Assembly (NCBI GenBank): GCA_019748335.1
Contig: JAIEPP010000617.1
Span: 1-53,231, forward strand
Reading direction: 5' to 3'
Origin: Xanthobacteraceae bacterium
GTDB lineage: Bacteria; Pseudomonadota; Alphaproteobacteria; Rhizobiales; Xanthobacteraceae
DNA: 53,231 nucleotides
Below the pieces are notes generated by a model. That model saw only the letters and a program-made list of their open reading frames with translations. It was not told where the DNA came from and did no database searches. The position numbers and the translations under genes were made by a program. This document shows positions 43,563 to 52,550 of this stretch, one piece after another (the stretch's first letter is position 1; the number at the start of each line of letters is the position of its first letter).

Positions 43563-43985
43563 TCAGGCAATGGCCATCGCAGCCACGACGGCCTGTATCT
43601 TCTCATATGCGGCGGCGGCCTTCGAATCCGTGAGCACCTTTGAAATCGCCAGAACGGCTTTGCGGTGTTCCGGGCTCGCTATCCGCATGAACGTCTCCGT
43701 AAGCTCGAACACTTCAGAGCTCAGATATCCGGAGCCGAGAGCGTCCTGAAGTTCCTGAAACTCGGTGTCGTCGCGCTCCGCCTGGTTCGGGGCGCCTTCG
43801 AAAACGCGTACGACGTCCACGTCGAGGGCCTTAGCCAGCATGGCAAGACGGCTTGCGCCGATCCTTTCCCTGCCCATCAGGGATTGGTACCGACCGGCAA
43901 TGTCAGCAGAGCCGAGACAATCGCATCGATCGGACGGCTGAAGGCCCTGGCCGCACGTTATCGGGCCCGGGTGGTCATCCAACAT
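43563..43985 (-). CDS. XRE-type regulator, N-terminal helix-turn-helix degraded
   Basis: A 140-aa frame. RIGASRLAMLAKALDVDVVRVFEG is the end of the XRE domain typical of alphaproteobacterial regulators (RIGASRL..IA.AL.V), and the following SEVFELTETFMRIASPEHRKAVLAISKVL is their conserved tail. The first helices (ITCGQGLQPSDRCDCLGSADIAGRYQSLMG) barely match the usual ...GLSQ..LA..LG.SFQQ.QKYE pattern, so the region may contain compensating frameshifts. The start at 43985 is a guess. Possibly a pseudogene. Confidence 0.5.
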   Translation of the reverse strand: MLDDHPGPITCGQGLQPSDRCDCLGSADIAGRYQSLMGRERIGASRLAMLAKALDVDVVRVFEGAPNQAERDDTEFQELQDALGSGYLSSEVFELTETFMRIASPEHRKAVLAISKVLTDSKAAAAYEKIQAVVAAMAIA

Positions 43986-44255
43986 GCACAGGACATGTTC
44001 GACGTACTTCCCCGACCGCCCCTCTTCCTCGACTAAATGGACCCTATCCCGCAGGTGTCGGCCGAGCCAAGGGACACGTTTCGAACCGAGATTGACCCTG
44101 TCTGGACGTTGTCCGCCACCCCTCATTCTACGCGGTCTCATGGGAGACCCATGCGGGCTCAAGCTCGGTCTTACTGTCTGCTGGCATCCGTCGACCGAGC
44201 GGACCGGTCGTCCAGTATGGATAACGACCTCATGTTTTCGCCCGCGCAAGGACCC

Positions 44256-45014
44256 TCAAAAGGCGTATCGCATGGTCCCGCCGTCGACCGGTATCGTGAC
44301 CCCGGTCACGTAGCGAGCCTGCTCCGAAGAGAGAAAAGCGATCACCGCCGCCGCGTCCTCAGGCTCCCCGAAATACCCCGCGGGAATGTTGCGCTCTATG
44401 TACGCCCTGCGGGATGCCTCGTCCGGATGAAGCTTTTCCAAGATCTGACGTGTGTTGAGGCGCCCTGGCGCCACGCAGTTCACCGTTACGCCGTGCCGGG
44501 CGTGGACCGCCGAGGCGCCTTTCGCCCAACTCTCCAGCGCAGCCTTGGCCGGCGCGGCGGCATTGCAACTCTTGCCGACGATGGCACCCGTCACATTCAC
44601 AATCCGCCCCCAACCGCGGGACGCCATCATCGGCGCCAGACGATCGCCCAGCCGGCGCGGCGAGTGAAAGTTGAGCCGCAACGCCTCGGACCAGGCCGCC
44701 TCGTCATCCGGACGGTCCATCGGGCGGGACCCGCCTGCGGCGTTCACTAGAACGTCGATACGGCCGACGCGCGACAACACCTCTTCGAGCAGAGGGTCCG
44801 CAGAGTCCTCGCCGGCCAAATCGGCTGCCACCGAGACAGGGTCCTCGCCGCCGAGCGCCTCGATCTCCTCCGTCAGTTGCTTCAGCGCATCCAACGTCCG
44901 CGCTGTCAAAACGACACGGGCACCCTCGGCCGCCAGGATCCTAGCGGTTGCCCTGCCGATGCCTGAGCTCGCGCCCGTGACGAGGCAGATTCGGTCTTCA
45001 AGTTTCAGATCCAT
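44256..45014 (-). CDS. SDR-family oxidoreductase lacking the catalytic tyrosine
   Basis: A 252-aa Rossmann-fold protein: TGASSGIG (13-20) binds NAD(P), NAAGG follows, and NCVAPGRLNTRQI is the family loop. In the active-site helix, where YxxxK is expected, the sequence is NAAAPAKAALESWAKG: Lys157 is present but the Tyr position (153) is Ala. A known SDR subgroup (BKR-like) departs from the catalytic tetrad in this way, so the reaction is uncertain. ATG at 45014 follows GAGGAAGAGGG; the GTG at 45038 overlapping the upstream stop is an alternative. It forms an operon with the MDR gene. Confidence 0.8.
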   Translation of the reverse strand: MDLKLEDRICLVTGASSGIGRATARILAAEGARVVLTARTLDALKQLTEEIEALGGEDPVSVAADLAGEDSADPLLEEVLSRVGRIDVLVNAAGGSRPMDRPDDEAAWSEALRLNFHSPRRLGDRLAPMMASRGWGRIVNVTGAIVGKSCNAAAPAKAALESWAKGASAVHARHGVTVNCVAPGRLNTRQILEKLHPDEASRRAYIERNIPAGYFGEPEDAAAVIAFLSSEQARYVTGVTIPVDGGTMRYAF

Positions 45015-45034
45015 TAGATGTCCCTCTTCCTCGA

Positions 45035-46042
45035 TCACTCGCCCTCGAGAGCGATCTTGCCAAAATGTCCACCACCGTCCGCAAGCAGCCGGTATGCCTC
45101 GGCGGCGTCGCGAAACGGGAACGTCCGGTCAATCACCGGCACAATTCCATGTGCGGCTATGGCCGCAGCGGCATCGCGCAAATCGGCGACAGGGCCCGTG
45201 TTGTTGCCCTGGATGCGCAACTGCCTTTCCATGATGGGCAGCACATCGATCGTCGGACTCGCACCGGAAAGGAAACCGATGACGAACACCGTGCCGCCCA
45301 TCGAGGCGCTGCGGACGGAGAGCGGAAAGGTAGCCGTGCCACCCGTTTCGAGGACCAGATCGGCTCCCAAGCCGTCCGTCAGGCGCATCACCTCGACGTC
45401 CCAGGCGGGGATCGAGCGGTAATTGATCGTCAGATCGGCGCCGAGAGCTTGAGCGCGCTCGAGCTTCGCATCGGAAGACGACGTGACGATAACCCGCGCC
45501 CCGTGCGCCTTGGCGAATTGAAGGGCAAAGATCGAGACCCCGCCGGTGCCGAGCAGCAGCGCAGTCGAATGCGGGCCAAGTCGCGCCGTGCGCACCGCAC
45601 GCCATGCCGTCGTAGCCGCGATAGGCAGCGTCGCGGCTTGCGCGTATCCGAGATGGGCTGGAATGGCGACGAGAGAGGCCGCTGGCACGAGCGCAAAATC
45701 CGCGAGACTACCCTGGACTGTCACACCGCGGCGCGCCGCGAACATGGCCGGCGTCATCGCACCGCCCGGCCAGTCCGGCATGAAATGCGGAATCACCCGG
45801 TCACCGATCGCCCACCCGCCGACGTCCCCGCCCAATTCGACGATTTCGCCCGCCCCGTCCGCAACTGGCACGATCGGAAATCCGATCCCTGGATACCTGC
45901 CCGTTGCGATGGCAACGTCTAGGAAGTTGAGCGATCCCGCTCGCAACCGGATCAGAGCCTCGCCCCTTGCCGGACGCGGGTCAGGGCGCGAGGCCGGGCG
46001 AAGCATGTCAATGCTCGGGCCGGCGAGTTCGGTGACGTTCAT
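45035..46042 (-). CDS. Zinc-free quinone oxidoreductase-like MDR protein
   Basis: A 335-aa medium-chain reductase. The N-terminal GroES-like domain contains GEALIRLRAGSLNFLDVAIATGRYPGIG, and the Rossmann domain has LLLGTGGVSIFALQFAKAHGARVIVTSSSDAKLERAQALGAD. The cysteines for structural and catalytic zinc are absent, as in NADPH:quinone reductases and enoyl reductases. It probably reduces an activated alkene or quinone. It is 20 bases upstream of the SDR gene, probably in one transcript. Confidence 0.88.
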   Translation of the reverse strand: MNVTELAGPSIDMLRPASRPDPRPARGEALIRLRAGSLNFLDVAIATGRYPGIGFPIVPVADGAGEIVELGGDVGGWAIGDRVIPHFMPDWPGGAMTPAMFAARRGVTVQGSLADFALVPAASLVAIPAHLGYAQAATLPIAATTAWRAVRTARLGPHSTALLLGTGGVSIFALQFAKAHGARVIVTSSSDAKLERAQALGADLTINYRSIPAWDVEVMRLTDGLGADLVLETGGTATFPLSVRSASMGGTVFVIGFLSGASPTIDVLPIMERQLRIQGNNTGPVADLRDAAAAIAAHGIVPVIDRTFPFRDAAEAYRLLADGGGHFGKIALEGE

Positions 46043-46350
46043 GACATATCCTCGGTGCTTATGATCGATTTAAAGCGAAACGCCTTTTGGCCAATTGACG
46101 ATCGGCATTGCTCACCGGAACGAAGCTCGCGAAAAGGCGCTGCGCCGTCGCGACGCGAAGCAATGGCGAGCCCACGCGATTGCCCGCGCTGTGAAAAATA
46201 GGGCCTCAAGACGCGGCTATGCCCTGACGATGAGAGTAAAGCTCCCTTGACATCATATGCGCACATCGGCGCATCCCGCGAAATGATGGTGGATGGCCAT
46301 ACCTGGCGACGATCAACGACGATCCAGACGCAAAGGTGGCCCCCGGGTCA
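46043..46350. other. Intergenic stretch, nothing recognised
   Basis: About 300 bases separate the upstream NmrA-type gene from the MDR gene on the same strand. No frame is supported. The gap is large enough to carry a separate promoter for the MDR-SDR pair; none is clear. Confidence 0.3.
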
Positions 46351-47256
46351 TCACGACCATTGGCGAGCGAGCATAGTCCGGCGCACCGAAGTCCAACGGA
46401 CGTGAGGATACCTGTCGTTATCGAGAGATATCAGCTTCGCCTCGCCGCTGAACTGGTCTCGCATGTACTGCATGCCCTGCCATGGCGGAAAGGCGGTCCC
46501 ACGGCCCGGCGCGACCAGCTTCGCGACCCCGATCATCACGCCGAGCAGACCCAGTCCGCCAGCGTAAAGAGGACGATATCGTCGGCCGGTCACTTCGGTC
46601 ATGATCATCGCGATGTCGTTGACCGACACGGTGTCCCCTGCAATCCTGAGAATACGGGGGGCGTCCTCGTCGAGAGCGGCCGCTGCGGCATAGGCGGCGG
46701 TGTCATCCTTTGTGGTGAAGTCCAGCGCCTGACCGGCACTTCGCCAGTACAGCACCCGCCGGATGCCTGGCTGTATGATCGGCATCTCGGCACCAAGCAT
46801 GTCCATGAACGCGCCGTTTAGGATCGACGTGGCGCGAATGGGCGATGCGTCGACGCGCGCCATGAATTCCCGGCGCAGATCATAATTTCTATTGCGACCG
46901 GGAGTCGTTCTGGTGAAGTCCGCGGCAAAATCGGAGGGCATGAATCGCGGGACGCCCGCCTTGACCGCGGCGTCCAGAAGCCGGCCCTGCCGGCCGATCA
47001 TCGCCTCACGCGTCCCGTTGAGAGCGGAAACCACGCAAGCCGCGCCCGACACGGCCTCGGCCAGCCCATCGACGCTGCCGGGGTCGGCTCGCGCCACCGA
47101 ACTTGCCGACGCTTGGAGCCCTGCAAGCTCCTCGGCCGAAGCATCCGGACGGGCGAGGGCCCGAACGTTTGCGCCGCGGGCAAGCAGCGCCCGTGCGATG
47201 CGGCCACCAAGGTCACCCGAGGCGCCGGCTATGGCTATGACGGGAGATGTCCGCAT
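46351..47256 (-). CDS. NmrA-like NAD(P)-binding protein
   Basis: A 301-aa atypical SDR: PVIAIAGASGDLGGRIARALLARGANVRALARP is the GxxGxxG dinucleotide site with an Arg that favours NADP(H). VSALNGTREAMIGRQGRLLDAAVKAGVPRFMPSDFAADF is typical of the NmrA/isoflavone-reductase-like group. Members act as reductases or redox sensors. The ATG at 47256 begins the first strand; the longer frame to 47328 adds an improbable tail. It is related to the frameshifted gene at 49143-50035. Confidence 0.85.
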   Translation of the reverse strand: MRTSPVIAIAGASGDLGGRIARALLARGANVRALARPDASAEELAGLQASASSVARADPGSVDGLAEAVSGAACVVSALNGTREAMIGRQGRLLDAAVKAGVPRFMPSDFAADFTRTTPGRNRNYDLRREFMARVDASPIRATSILNGAFMDMLGAEMPIIQPGIRRVLYWRSAGQALDFTTKDDTAAYAAAAALDEDAPRILRIAGDTVSVNDIAMIMTEVTGRRYRPLYAGGLGLLGVMIGVAKLVAPGRGTAFPPWQGMQYMRDQFSGEAKLISLDNDRYPHVRWTSVRRTMLARQWS

Positions 47257-47396
47257 GTTCAAGATCCTTATTCCCACCGTTTGTCCCGATGATTGAGGGC
47301 GTTGACGGATGCTGGGGATAGTCCTCACGTCCGATCATTGCATCCTGCGTTCGCTGCCGGCCGGCGCAAGGCGCCGGTCCCGCTGATGCCTCCGGC

Positions 47397-48027
47397 TCAA
47401 TCGGCCGGCAGCCCTTCCTCGGCCAAGGCGCGCCTGACCCCGGTGTCCGCCGCCAAACGAGTTTTATGACGGACCAGGTTGGGGAAGGGCTCCAGTCCGG
47501 TCGGCGTCTTGGCCTTCCATCGGCAGACGACGTTGAGATACGCGTCGGCAACCGTTCGCCTGTCCAGAACCAGCCAATCATGCCCATCGAGCCTCGCCTC
47601 CAGCCTCGCAAACGCCTTGTCGACCAAAGCGAATGCCGCCTCGCGGACGTCGCCCTCGGCCTCGGGATCGACTACGAAACGATCCGGCACGAAGATTGGC
47701 GTGAAGGCCTTGTGGACGTCGCTGACAAGCTCCGCCATGATCTCGTTCAAGCGGGCCTGCTCGACGATGTCACCCTCGCTAGCCCCCAGGCGCGCCTCCG
47801 GCGCTTTGGCTGCGACATGCAGGAGGACGGCCAGCGACTCGGTGAGGACGAACGGCGTGGAAGCAACGCCATCATCGACCAGGGTCGGCACCGCGCCCTT
47901 CGGATTGAGACGCGTCATCGTGCATCGTGGAGTGATCGAGGCGCTCGAGTTCATAATCGAGGCCGGACCAGAGCAAGGCGATATGGGACGCGAGCGAACA
48001 GGCGCCGGGGAGGTAATAGAGCTTCAT
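47397..48027 (-). pseudogene. Glutathione S-transferase, frameshifted
   Basis: The N-terminus KLYYLPGACSLASHIALLWSGLDYELERLDHS is a GST thioredoxin-fold start (SxA-type beta-class motif with Cys10 and Ser11). It continues in another frame with RLNPKGAVPTLVDDGVASTPFVLTESLAVLLHVA and an intact C-terminal helical domain (DVKAF region, DWLVLDRRTVADAYLNVVCRWK). The shift lies near 47920-47940, and the total length (631 bases) is one more than a multiple of three. Either a true inactivating mutation or a sequencing error; otherwise the gene is full length. It lies between a membrane-protein gene and an NmrA-like gene. Confidence 0.75.
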
Positions 48028-48068
48028 GTGGGTGATCCTTATTTCGAATTGAGATTGAAGGCCGCGCG

Positions 48069-48515
48069 TCATGGCCGCGGCCGATGGCCTGAGCCGCTCC
48101 AGAGCAGCCACCCGGCCGCGGCCATGACGGGTATCAGCACGACATCGCCCTTCAGTTGCAGCGGAAACTGGTCCAGCGACTGACCGGGCTGCAGCAGATG
48201 GGGATCCGTCCAGGCAACGCCCGGAAAGAGGAAGGCGAGGCCCTGGCTGACCCAGTAGAGAGCGATCATAACCCATCCGGCGGACAGGCCGACACGGGTG
48301 CGATCCGTATCTCGCCACAGGAAGGCGAGGCCCGCGATGCCGAGGAGAACCGCTATCGACATGGTCTGGGCATTGTGAAATTTGGCATGGGGCGGCCATT
48401 CGGGGTTGTAGATGTGCGTCTCGTTCCAATCAGCGAGGAACGGAAGCACCACCGTGCCGATGGCGATGACCGACATGACGATCCGGCCGGTCAGCAACTT
48501 TGCGTTGGGCGACAT
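48069..48515 (-). CDS. Hypothetical four-helix membrane protein
   Basis: A 148-aa inner-membrane protein with four hydrophobic segments (RIVMSVIAIGTVVLPFLADW, MSIAVLLGIAGLAFLW, VGLSAGWVMIALYWVSQGLAFLFPG, VVLIPVMAAAGWLLW). NETHIYNPEWPPHAKFHNAQT after the first segment is a striking polar motif with two His and may bind a cofactor or metal. I cannot name the family with certainty. It lies in the redox cluster between cupin and GST genes. Confidence 0.7.
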   Translation of the reverse strand: MSPNAKLLTGRIVMSVIAIGTVVLPFLADWNETHIYNPEWPPHAKFHNAQTMSIAVLLGIAGLAFLWRDTDRTRVGLSAGWVMIALYWVSQGLAFLFPGVAWTDPHLLQPGQSLDQFPLQLKGDVVLIPVMAAAGWLLWSGSGHRPRP

Positions 48516-48554
48516 AAAAACAATCCCTATCGGTTCGCGACGATACGCGACGGA

Positions 48555-49091
48555 CTATCGGTGGCGGCGCGGCTCCAGCGGGTCGGGCTCATCGAGCCAG
48601 ACCATGCCGTAGCGCGTCAGCAGATCCTCGGGCATGCCGGGTTTGCCGGGAGGACGAGGCGGCTCACTAGGGGGCAGAGTCAGATCGTGCGTCCGCTTGC
48701 CGAGCTCAGCCACCATCGCCTCCATGCTCGCCGGCGTGTAGCCGTTGAGGATCCGAGCCGTCTCGCTATCGACGCGGAAGGCGTGGCGGGTGTTCCGCGC
48801 GATGTTGACGAAGGACCCCTTGCCGGCTGTCTTGATCTCGTCGCCATGGAGGAAGGTGATCTCGCCATCCAGGATGTAGAAGGTCTCGTCCGACCACAGG
48901 TGCTTATGGGGCGGAGGGCCCGCGCCCAGCGGCATCAGTTGCTCCATCATGGACCAACGTCCCCCGGTGTCCTCGAGGTCCGCGAGCACGATCCAAAGTA
49001 TGCCCTGCATGTGATACGCGGGCGCGTCGTCCACGTGGCGGATGAAGCTTGCCGCGCCGGCGATCGGCTTCAGCTTGTCGAGATCTGGCAT
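48555..49091 (-). CDS. Cupin-domain protein, quercetin-dioxygenase-like
   Basis: A 178-aa single-cupin protein: GAGPPPHKHLWSDETFYILDGEITFLHGDEIKTAGKGSFVNIARNTRHAFRV carries the two cupin motifs, with metal ligands HxH, Glu and the later His. It may be an oxygenase, isomerase or non-catalytic sensor. A proline-rich tail (LPPSEPPRPPGKPG) follows. ATG at 49091 begins the conserved region, and the gene is 51 bases past the end of the frameshifted NmrA gene. Function inferred from family only. Confidence 0.85.
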   Translation of the reverse strand: MPDLDKLKPIAGAASFIRHVDDAPAYHMQGILWIVLADLEDTGGRWSMMEQLMPLGAGPPPHKHLWSDETFYILDGEITFLHGDEIKTAGKGSFVNIARNTRHAFRVDSETARILNGYTPASMEAMVAELGKRTHDLTLPPSEPPRPPGKPGMPEDLLTRYGMVWLDEPDPLEPRRHR

Positions 49092-49142
49092 GGTTATCCT
49101 CCGTTGGTTGAGCCGCGCCCGTCGGACGCGGCGGGCCTCTCA

Positions 49143-50035
49143 TCAGGCGTGCGCGAGCTCGGGCATCGCATCCATGATATAGTCAGAGAAGCGATGCAGC
49201 CTGATGTCCGGGTAACGGTCGTTCTGAAGATCCGTGAGCGCTGTCTGGCCGTTCGTCATGTAAAGGAGATAGGCAAGCATGACCTGCTTCTTCGGGTCGG
49301 CCTTGGCCTTCGCAGCGCGAAGGTCGGCCTCCGTTCCGTACGACACGGGCTTGATGGCGCGGCCGGTCTGCCGAGCGATGATCTCACCCGCCTGCCGAAA
49401 GGAGATCCGATCGCCGGCGAAGGCGAACTTTCCCGCTCGTACGGATCGGTCGAGCGCAACCCGCGCCGTCATCGCCGCGGTGTCCTCCACCGTGGTGACT
49501 TCGATGGGCTTATCGCCGTCTCCGTAGAAGCCCACCGACCCCGCATCCAGATCGATGGCGCCATGGCCGGGGAGGAACATGTCCATAAAGGCGCCCTGCA
49601 GAATGTTGATTTGCTCGAGCCCGGTTTTGGCAATCAGCGCATCAGCCTTGGCGCGCAGATCGAACATCATGTGCTCGCCCGGCGTCGCCTTGAACAGGTC
49701 CAGTGCGAAATCCGAGGTAGGATACGACGGACGCCATTCCGCTTTCCGGCTTCAGCGAGCGCGACCTGGCCGTCAACCATGACGTCGGGACCGCCTTGAA
49801 CTGCCGACACGATGACATCGACACCCTGTGTGGCGCGATCGAGCGAGGCATGGTCGGCGAGATCGCCCTCGATCAGTTCCGCGCCGGCCGTGACGAGCGA
49901 ACGGAGCGCATCCGTCTTCTGCGTCAGATCGCGAACCAAAAGGCGTATGCGCGCCTCGGGATGACGTCCGAGATGGTGCGCGATACGGCTGCCGAGCATG
50001 CCGGTCGAACCGGCAACGAGAACTGTCTGGGTCAC
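49143..50035 (-). pseudogene. NmrA-like NAD(P)-binding protein, frameshifted
   Basis: The 5' frame encodes TQTVLVAGSTGMLGSRIAHHLGRHPEARIRLLVRD (dinucleotide site) up to NGVRRILP. The next base step changes frame, and the second frame resumes exactly with SDFALDLFKATPGEHMMFDLRAKADALIAKTGL, matching the related gene at 46351-47256 (FMPSDFAADFTRTTPG). The total length of 893 bases is one short of a multiple of three, so a single base was lost near 49725. The gene is otherwise complete. It is the first gene of the redox cluster, divergent from the LysR gene. Confidence 0.8.
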
Positions 50036-50113
50036 TGCTTCATTCCTTTTGTTGTGTGGATCCTATATGGCCGTCCCATCCAAGACGATTAGTCGGCACA
50101 AACTGGACAGCCC

Positions 50114-50129
50114 GTTCCAGTTATGGAAC
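50114..50129. promoter_or_regulatory. Palindrome in LysR-NmrA intergenic region
   Basis: GTTCCA-GTTA-TGGAAC is a perfect inverted repeat (six-base arms, four-base spacer) between the divergent LysR gene (start 50138) and the redox cluster (start 50035). It has the T-N11-A character of LysR sites and is the best candidate for LysR binding. The ATG at 50123 lies within it, which argues for the later start at 50138. Confidence 0.55.
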
Positions 50130-50137
50130 GATTTGCC

Positions 50138-51019
50138 ATGTTCGATCTTACTGATCTGCGCGCATTCGCTCGCATCGCGGACGTCGGCAGCATCTCGGGT
50201 GCTGCCCGCGCCCTCAATATGCCGAAGTCCTCGGTCAGCCGGGCGCTCATCCGCCTGGAAGAGGCCATAGGCGCGGTTCTGGTTGAGCGATCGACGCGGC
50301 ATCTGCGAATGACCGACGCCGGATTGCTGCTGCAACGGCACGCGCGCCGCATCCTCGACGACGTGGGGGAAGCCGAAAACGCGATCGGGGGGCTCGTGGG
50401 CCATCCGCAGGGCGATCTGCGGGTGAGCGTGCCCTTCACCTTCGCAGCTGGGCCGTTGGCGCGATCTCTTCCGGGCTATCTTTCGCGCTACCCCGATGTC
50501 AGGGTGCTCCTGACCATCGACAATCGTGTCGTCGACCTGCTGGCCGAAGAGTACGATGTCGCGATCCGGATCGGCCCGTTAATTGATTCTGAGGTCATCG
50601 CGCGTCGGTTGACGACGCTTTCCCTCTGGCCCTGCGCCAGTCCGACCTACCTTTCGAAGCACCCAGCAATCGGCGCACCAACTGATCTGCTCCGACACAC
50701 AGTGATTGGCCACAGGTCGAATAAGGAGCTCTGGCCGTTTCGGTCGCCGAAGGGTACCAAGCTCGATGTCGAGATAAGGACGAGAACGGTCGTTCCCGAA
50801 CCCGATGTGGTGCGAACCATGCTGTTGGCCGGCGCAGGTATCGGCATCCTCCCGGACTTTCATGCTTCGGAGGCGATTGCCTCAGGAGCGCTTGTCCGCG
50901 TACTGCCGGATCACGAACATCGTTCAGTCGATGTCCATGCGATGTACCCCAGCCATCGCAGTCTATCCGCCAAGGTCCGCGCCTTCATCGACACCTTGAT
51001 CGCCGACCTCCCGCGATAA
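50138..51019 (+). CDS. LysR-family regulator of the redox cluster
   Basis: A 293-aa regulator: LTDLRAFARIADVGSISGAARALNMPKSSVSRALIRLEEAIGAVLVERSTRHLRMTDAGLLLQRHARRILDDV is the helix-turn-helix and linker helix. The effector domain is intact (DLRVSVPFTFAAGPLARSLPGYLSRYPDVRVLL). It belongs to the CrgA-like group. It is divergent from the NmrA-cupin-GST cluster and probably controls it. The start at 50138 is favoured over 50123 because the latter lies inside the palindrome. Confidence 0.9.
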   Translation: MFDLTDLRAFARIADVGSISGAARALNMPKSSVSRALIRLEEAIGAVLVERSTRHLRMTDAGLLLQRHARRILDDVGEAENAIGGLVGHPQGDLRVSVPFTFAAGPLARSLPGYLSRYPDVRVLLTIDNRVVDLLAEEYDVAIRIGPLIDSEVIARRLTTLSLWPCASPTYLSKHPAIGAPTDLLRHTVIGHRSNKELWPFRSPKGTKLDVEIRTRTVVPEPDVVRTMLLAGAGIGILPDFHASEAIASGALVRVLPDHEHRSVDVHAMYPSHRSLSAKVRAFIDTLIADLPR

Positions 51020-51777
51020 GGGTGTCGCCGGTCCCGGCCTTTATGGCCAGAATGGCCCCATCGTCGAATACGTCGTTAGCGACGCCGAACAGGTAGCTGG
51101 GGGCGCGCCATTCGCATCTTTATTTCCCGCCATGCAGAAGCTTTATTGTCCTGCGCATGCGGGCATCCGACACCCATTTTGCTCCTTCAGATACTGCCGT
51201 ACAAGGTCATTAAACGTGCCGTTGAATGGGACTACAGTTGGATAGCGGCCCCGCCGGAGTGGAAAGACCGTCTCCAGAGTTCACGCTTATGTTTTGCGTC
51301 GGACGGATCGACGTAAAACAGGATCTTTTCCCGGCCGTCCTCGGGCTCCTCCGCAAACCTACGAAGGATGAAGCGCAAGTGATCGCAAATCGGACTATGA
51401 CCAGCTCAGTATGCAGACTTGGCCTAGCGCAAGATACGCAGAAGTCGTCACTTCCAGCGCGACCCGGTAGACAGCGTCTCGTCGTTACCGCAGCGCAACG
51501 CGCGTTCGGTGCGTCCCGCACCATTTTGACTGACTCCGTCGCGAGAGCGGCGGACGGTCACGTTGAAGTGACATACGCCGATTTCCATCAGATCACACGC
51601 AGCCAGACGGTCGTCTCACCTCCGGCGAGATCGAAGCCATTTGCTTCACACTCATCGACCAGGTGTTTCCGGCTGCAAAAGGCTTGATTGGCGTGACGTT
51701 GTCGTCTCTTGTCGAGAACTCGCACTTTGCGGCTGGGGAGCTTCGACTGGCACTCTAGCATCAAATATGCACAATCT
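51020..51777. other. Intergenic stretch, no supported gene
   Basis: A 153-aa frame at 51226-51687 has mixed composition and no recognisable domain or ribosome site, so I leave it uncalled. No RNA gene is seen. The last bases lead into the repeats ahead of the toxin-antitoxin pair. Confidence 0.3.
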
Positions 51778-51799
51778 GGACAAATCGGACAATCCGGAC
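51778..51799. promoter_or_regulatory. Three GGAC direct repeats with 9-bp period
   Basis: GGAC occurs at 51778, 51787 and 51796, each preceded by ATC/ATCC-type bases (TCTGGACAA, ATCGGACAA, TCCGGACTA). The exact 9-base period just upstream of the antitoxin start fits an operator bound by antitoxin oligomers, giving autoregulation. Confidence 0.45.
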
Positions 51800-51831
51800 T
51801 ATATCAACCTCCGATGGGTATGGAGGCCAAC

Positions 51832-52548
51832 ATGGTCGCAACGGTTCGCAAGACGGGCGGTAGAGCGCGGTTCAACGTGAACAGCGCGGCCGTCGCCGAC
51901 ATTCTCGACGTCCTCGCCCGGCACAATCCTGGAATTTCCAGATCCGTGCTGAAGGGCAAGAGCAAGGTTGTCGCCGCGATCACGGCCGCCGCTGTCCGGC
52001 TGTCTGACGAGCAGCAGCGTCAGATTCTGGCCCACGAAAACGACCTTGCCGAGGCAATGCAGACCGTGGTCGCCGGTCTTGCCGGCCGCCCCACTGAAAA
52101 GCTGATCCAGCTCACGGTCGACAAGCCCGTCGAGGTCAGCCAGGGAGCCGGCTTGGCCGATGTAGTGGATCTCGACGAAGGCCGCCGGCGTCTTGCGGCC
52201 TACGCGACGCCCATTCGCCTTGAGGACTGGGCGGGCCCGGTTGCCGGACCGGGGGACATCGAGAAGGCATTCAGCACCAAGCGATCGACGCTGCATGACT
52301 GGCAGAGGCGAGGCGCCGTCATCGGGCTGCTCAAGGGCGAGCGCAAGCACGTCTTCCCCTTGGCGCAGTTCGTCGACGGCCGGCCGGTGGAAGGCATGTC
52401 GGATGTCACCAGGATCATCCGCAACCCGAGAGCCGCCTGGCAGTGGCTCATTCAGCCCAAGCCCAGCATCGGTGGAACTCCGCTCGATCGGCTCAAGGCT
52501 GGACATCTGGACGAGGTCATCGACGCGGCCGAACGTGACTTCGGCTGA
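51832..52548 (+). CDS. Antitoxin, Xre/MbcA/ParS family
   Basis: A 238-aa antitoxin. The C-terminal toxin-binding domain is visible in VTRIIRNPRAAWQWLIQPKPSIGGTPLDRLKAGHLDEVIDAAERDFG, the hallmark W-L and G-P/L-D-xL pattern of MbcA/ParS/Xre antitoxins. A helical DNA-binding portion precedes it (about 105-180), with EKAFSTKRSTLHDWQRRGAVIGLLKGERKHVFPLAQF as recognition region. The N-terminal 100 residues are longer than usual for the family. The ATG at 51832 follows GGAGG at 5 bases. The toxin gene starts 2 bases after its stop. Confidence 0.85.
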   Translation: MVATVRKTGGRARFNVNSAAVADILDVLARHNPGISRSVLKGKSKVVAAITAAAVRLSDEQQRQILAHENDLAEAMQTVVAGLAGRPTEKLIQLTVDKPVEVSQGAGLADVVDLDEGRRRLAAYATPIRLEDWAGPVAGPGDIEKAFSTKRSTLHDWQRRGAVIGLLKGERKHVFPLAQFVDGRPVEGMSDVTRIIRNPRAAWQWLIQPKPSIGGTPLDRLKAGHLDEVIDAAERDFG

Positions 52549-52550
52549 TC

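Noticed and set aside
44060..44110. GGTTCGA-like bases on the minus strand suggesting another tRNA T-arm
   Set aside because: No D-arm or pairing stems at tRNA spacing; chance match.
48156..49799. Plus-strand open frame of 547 aa
   Set aside because: Antisense to the membrane-protein, cupin and NmrA-type genes, and open only because those are GC-rich.
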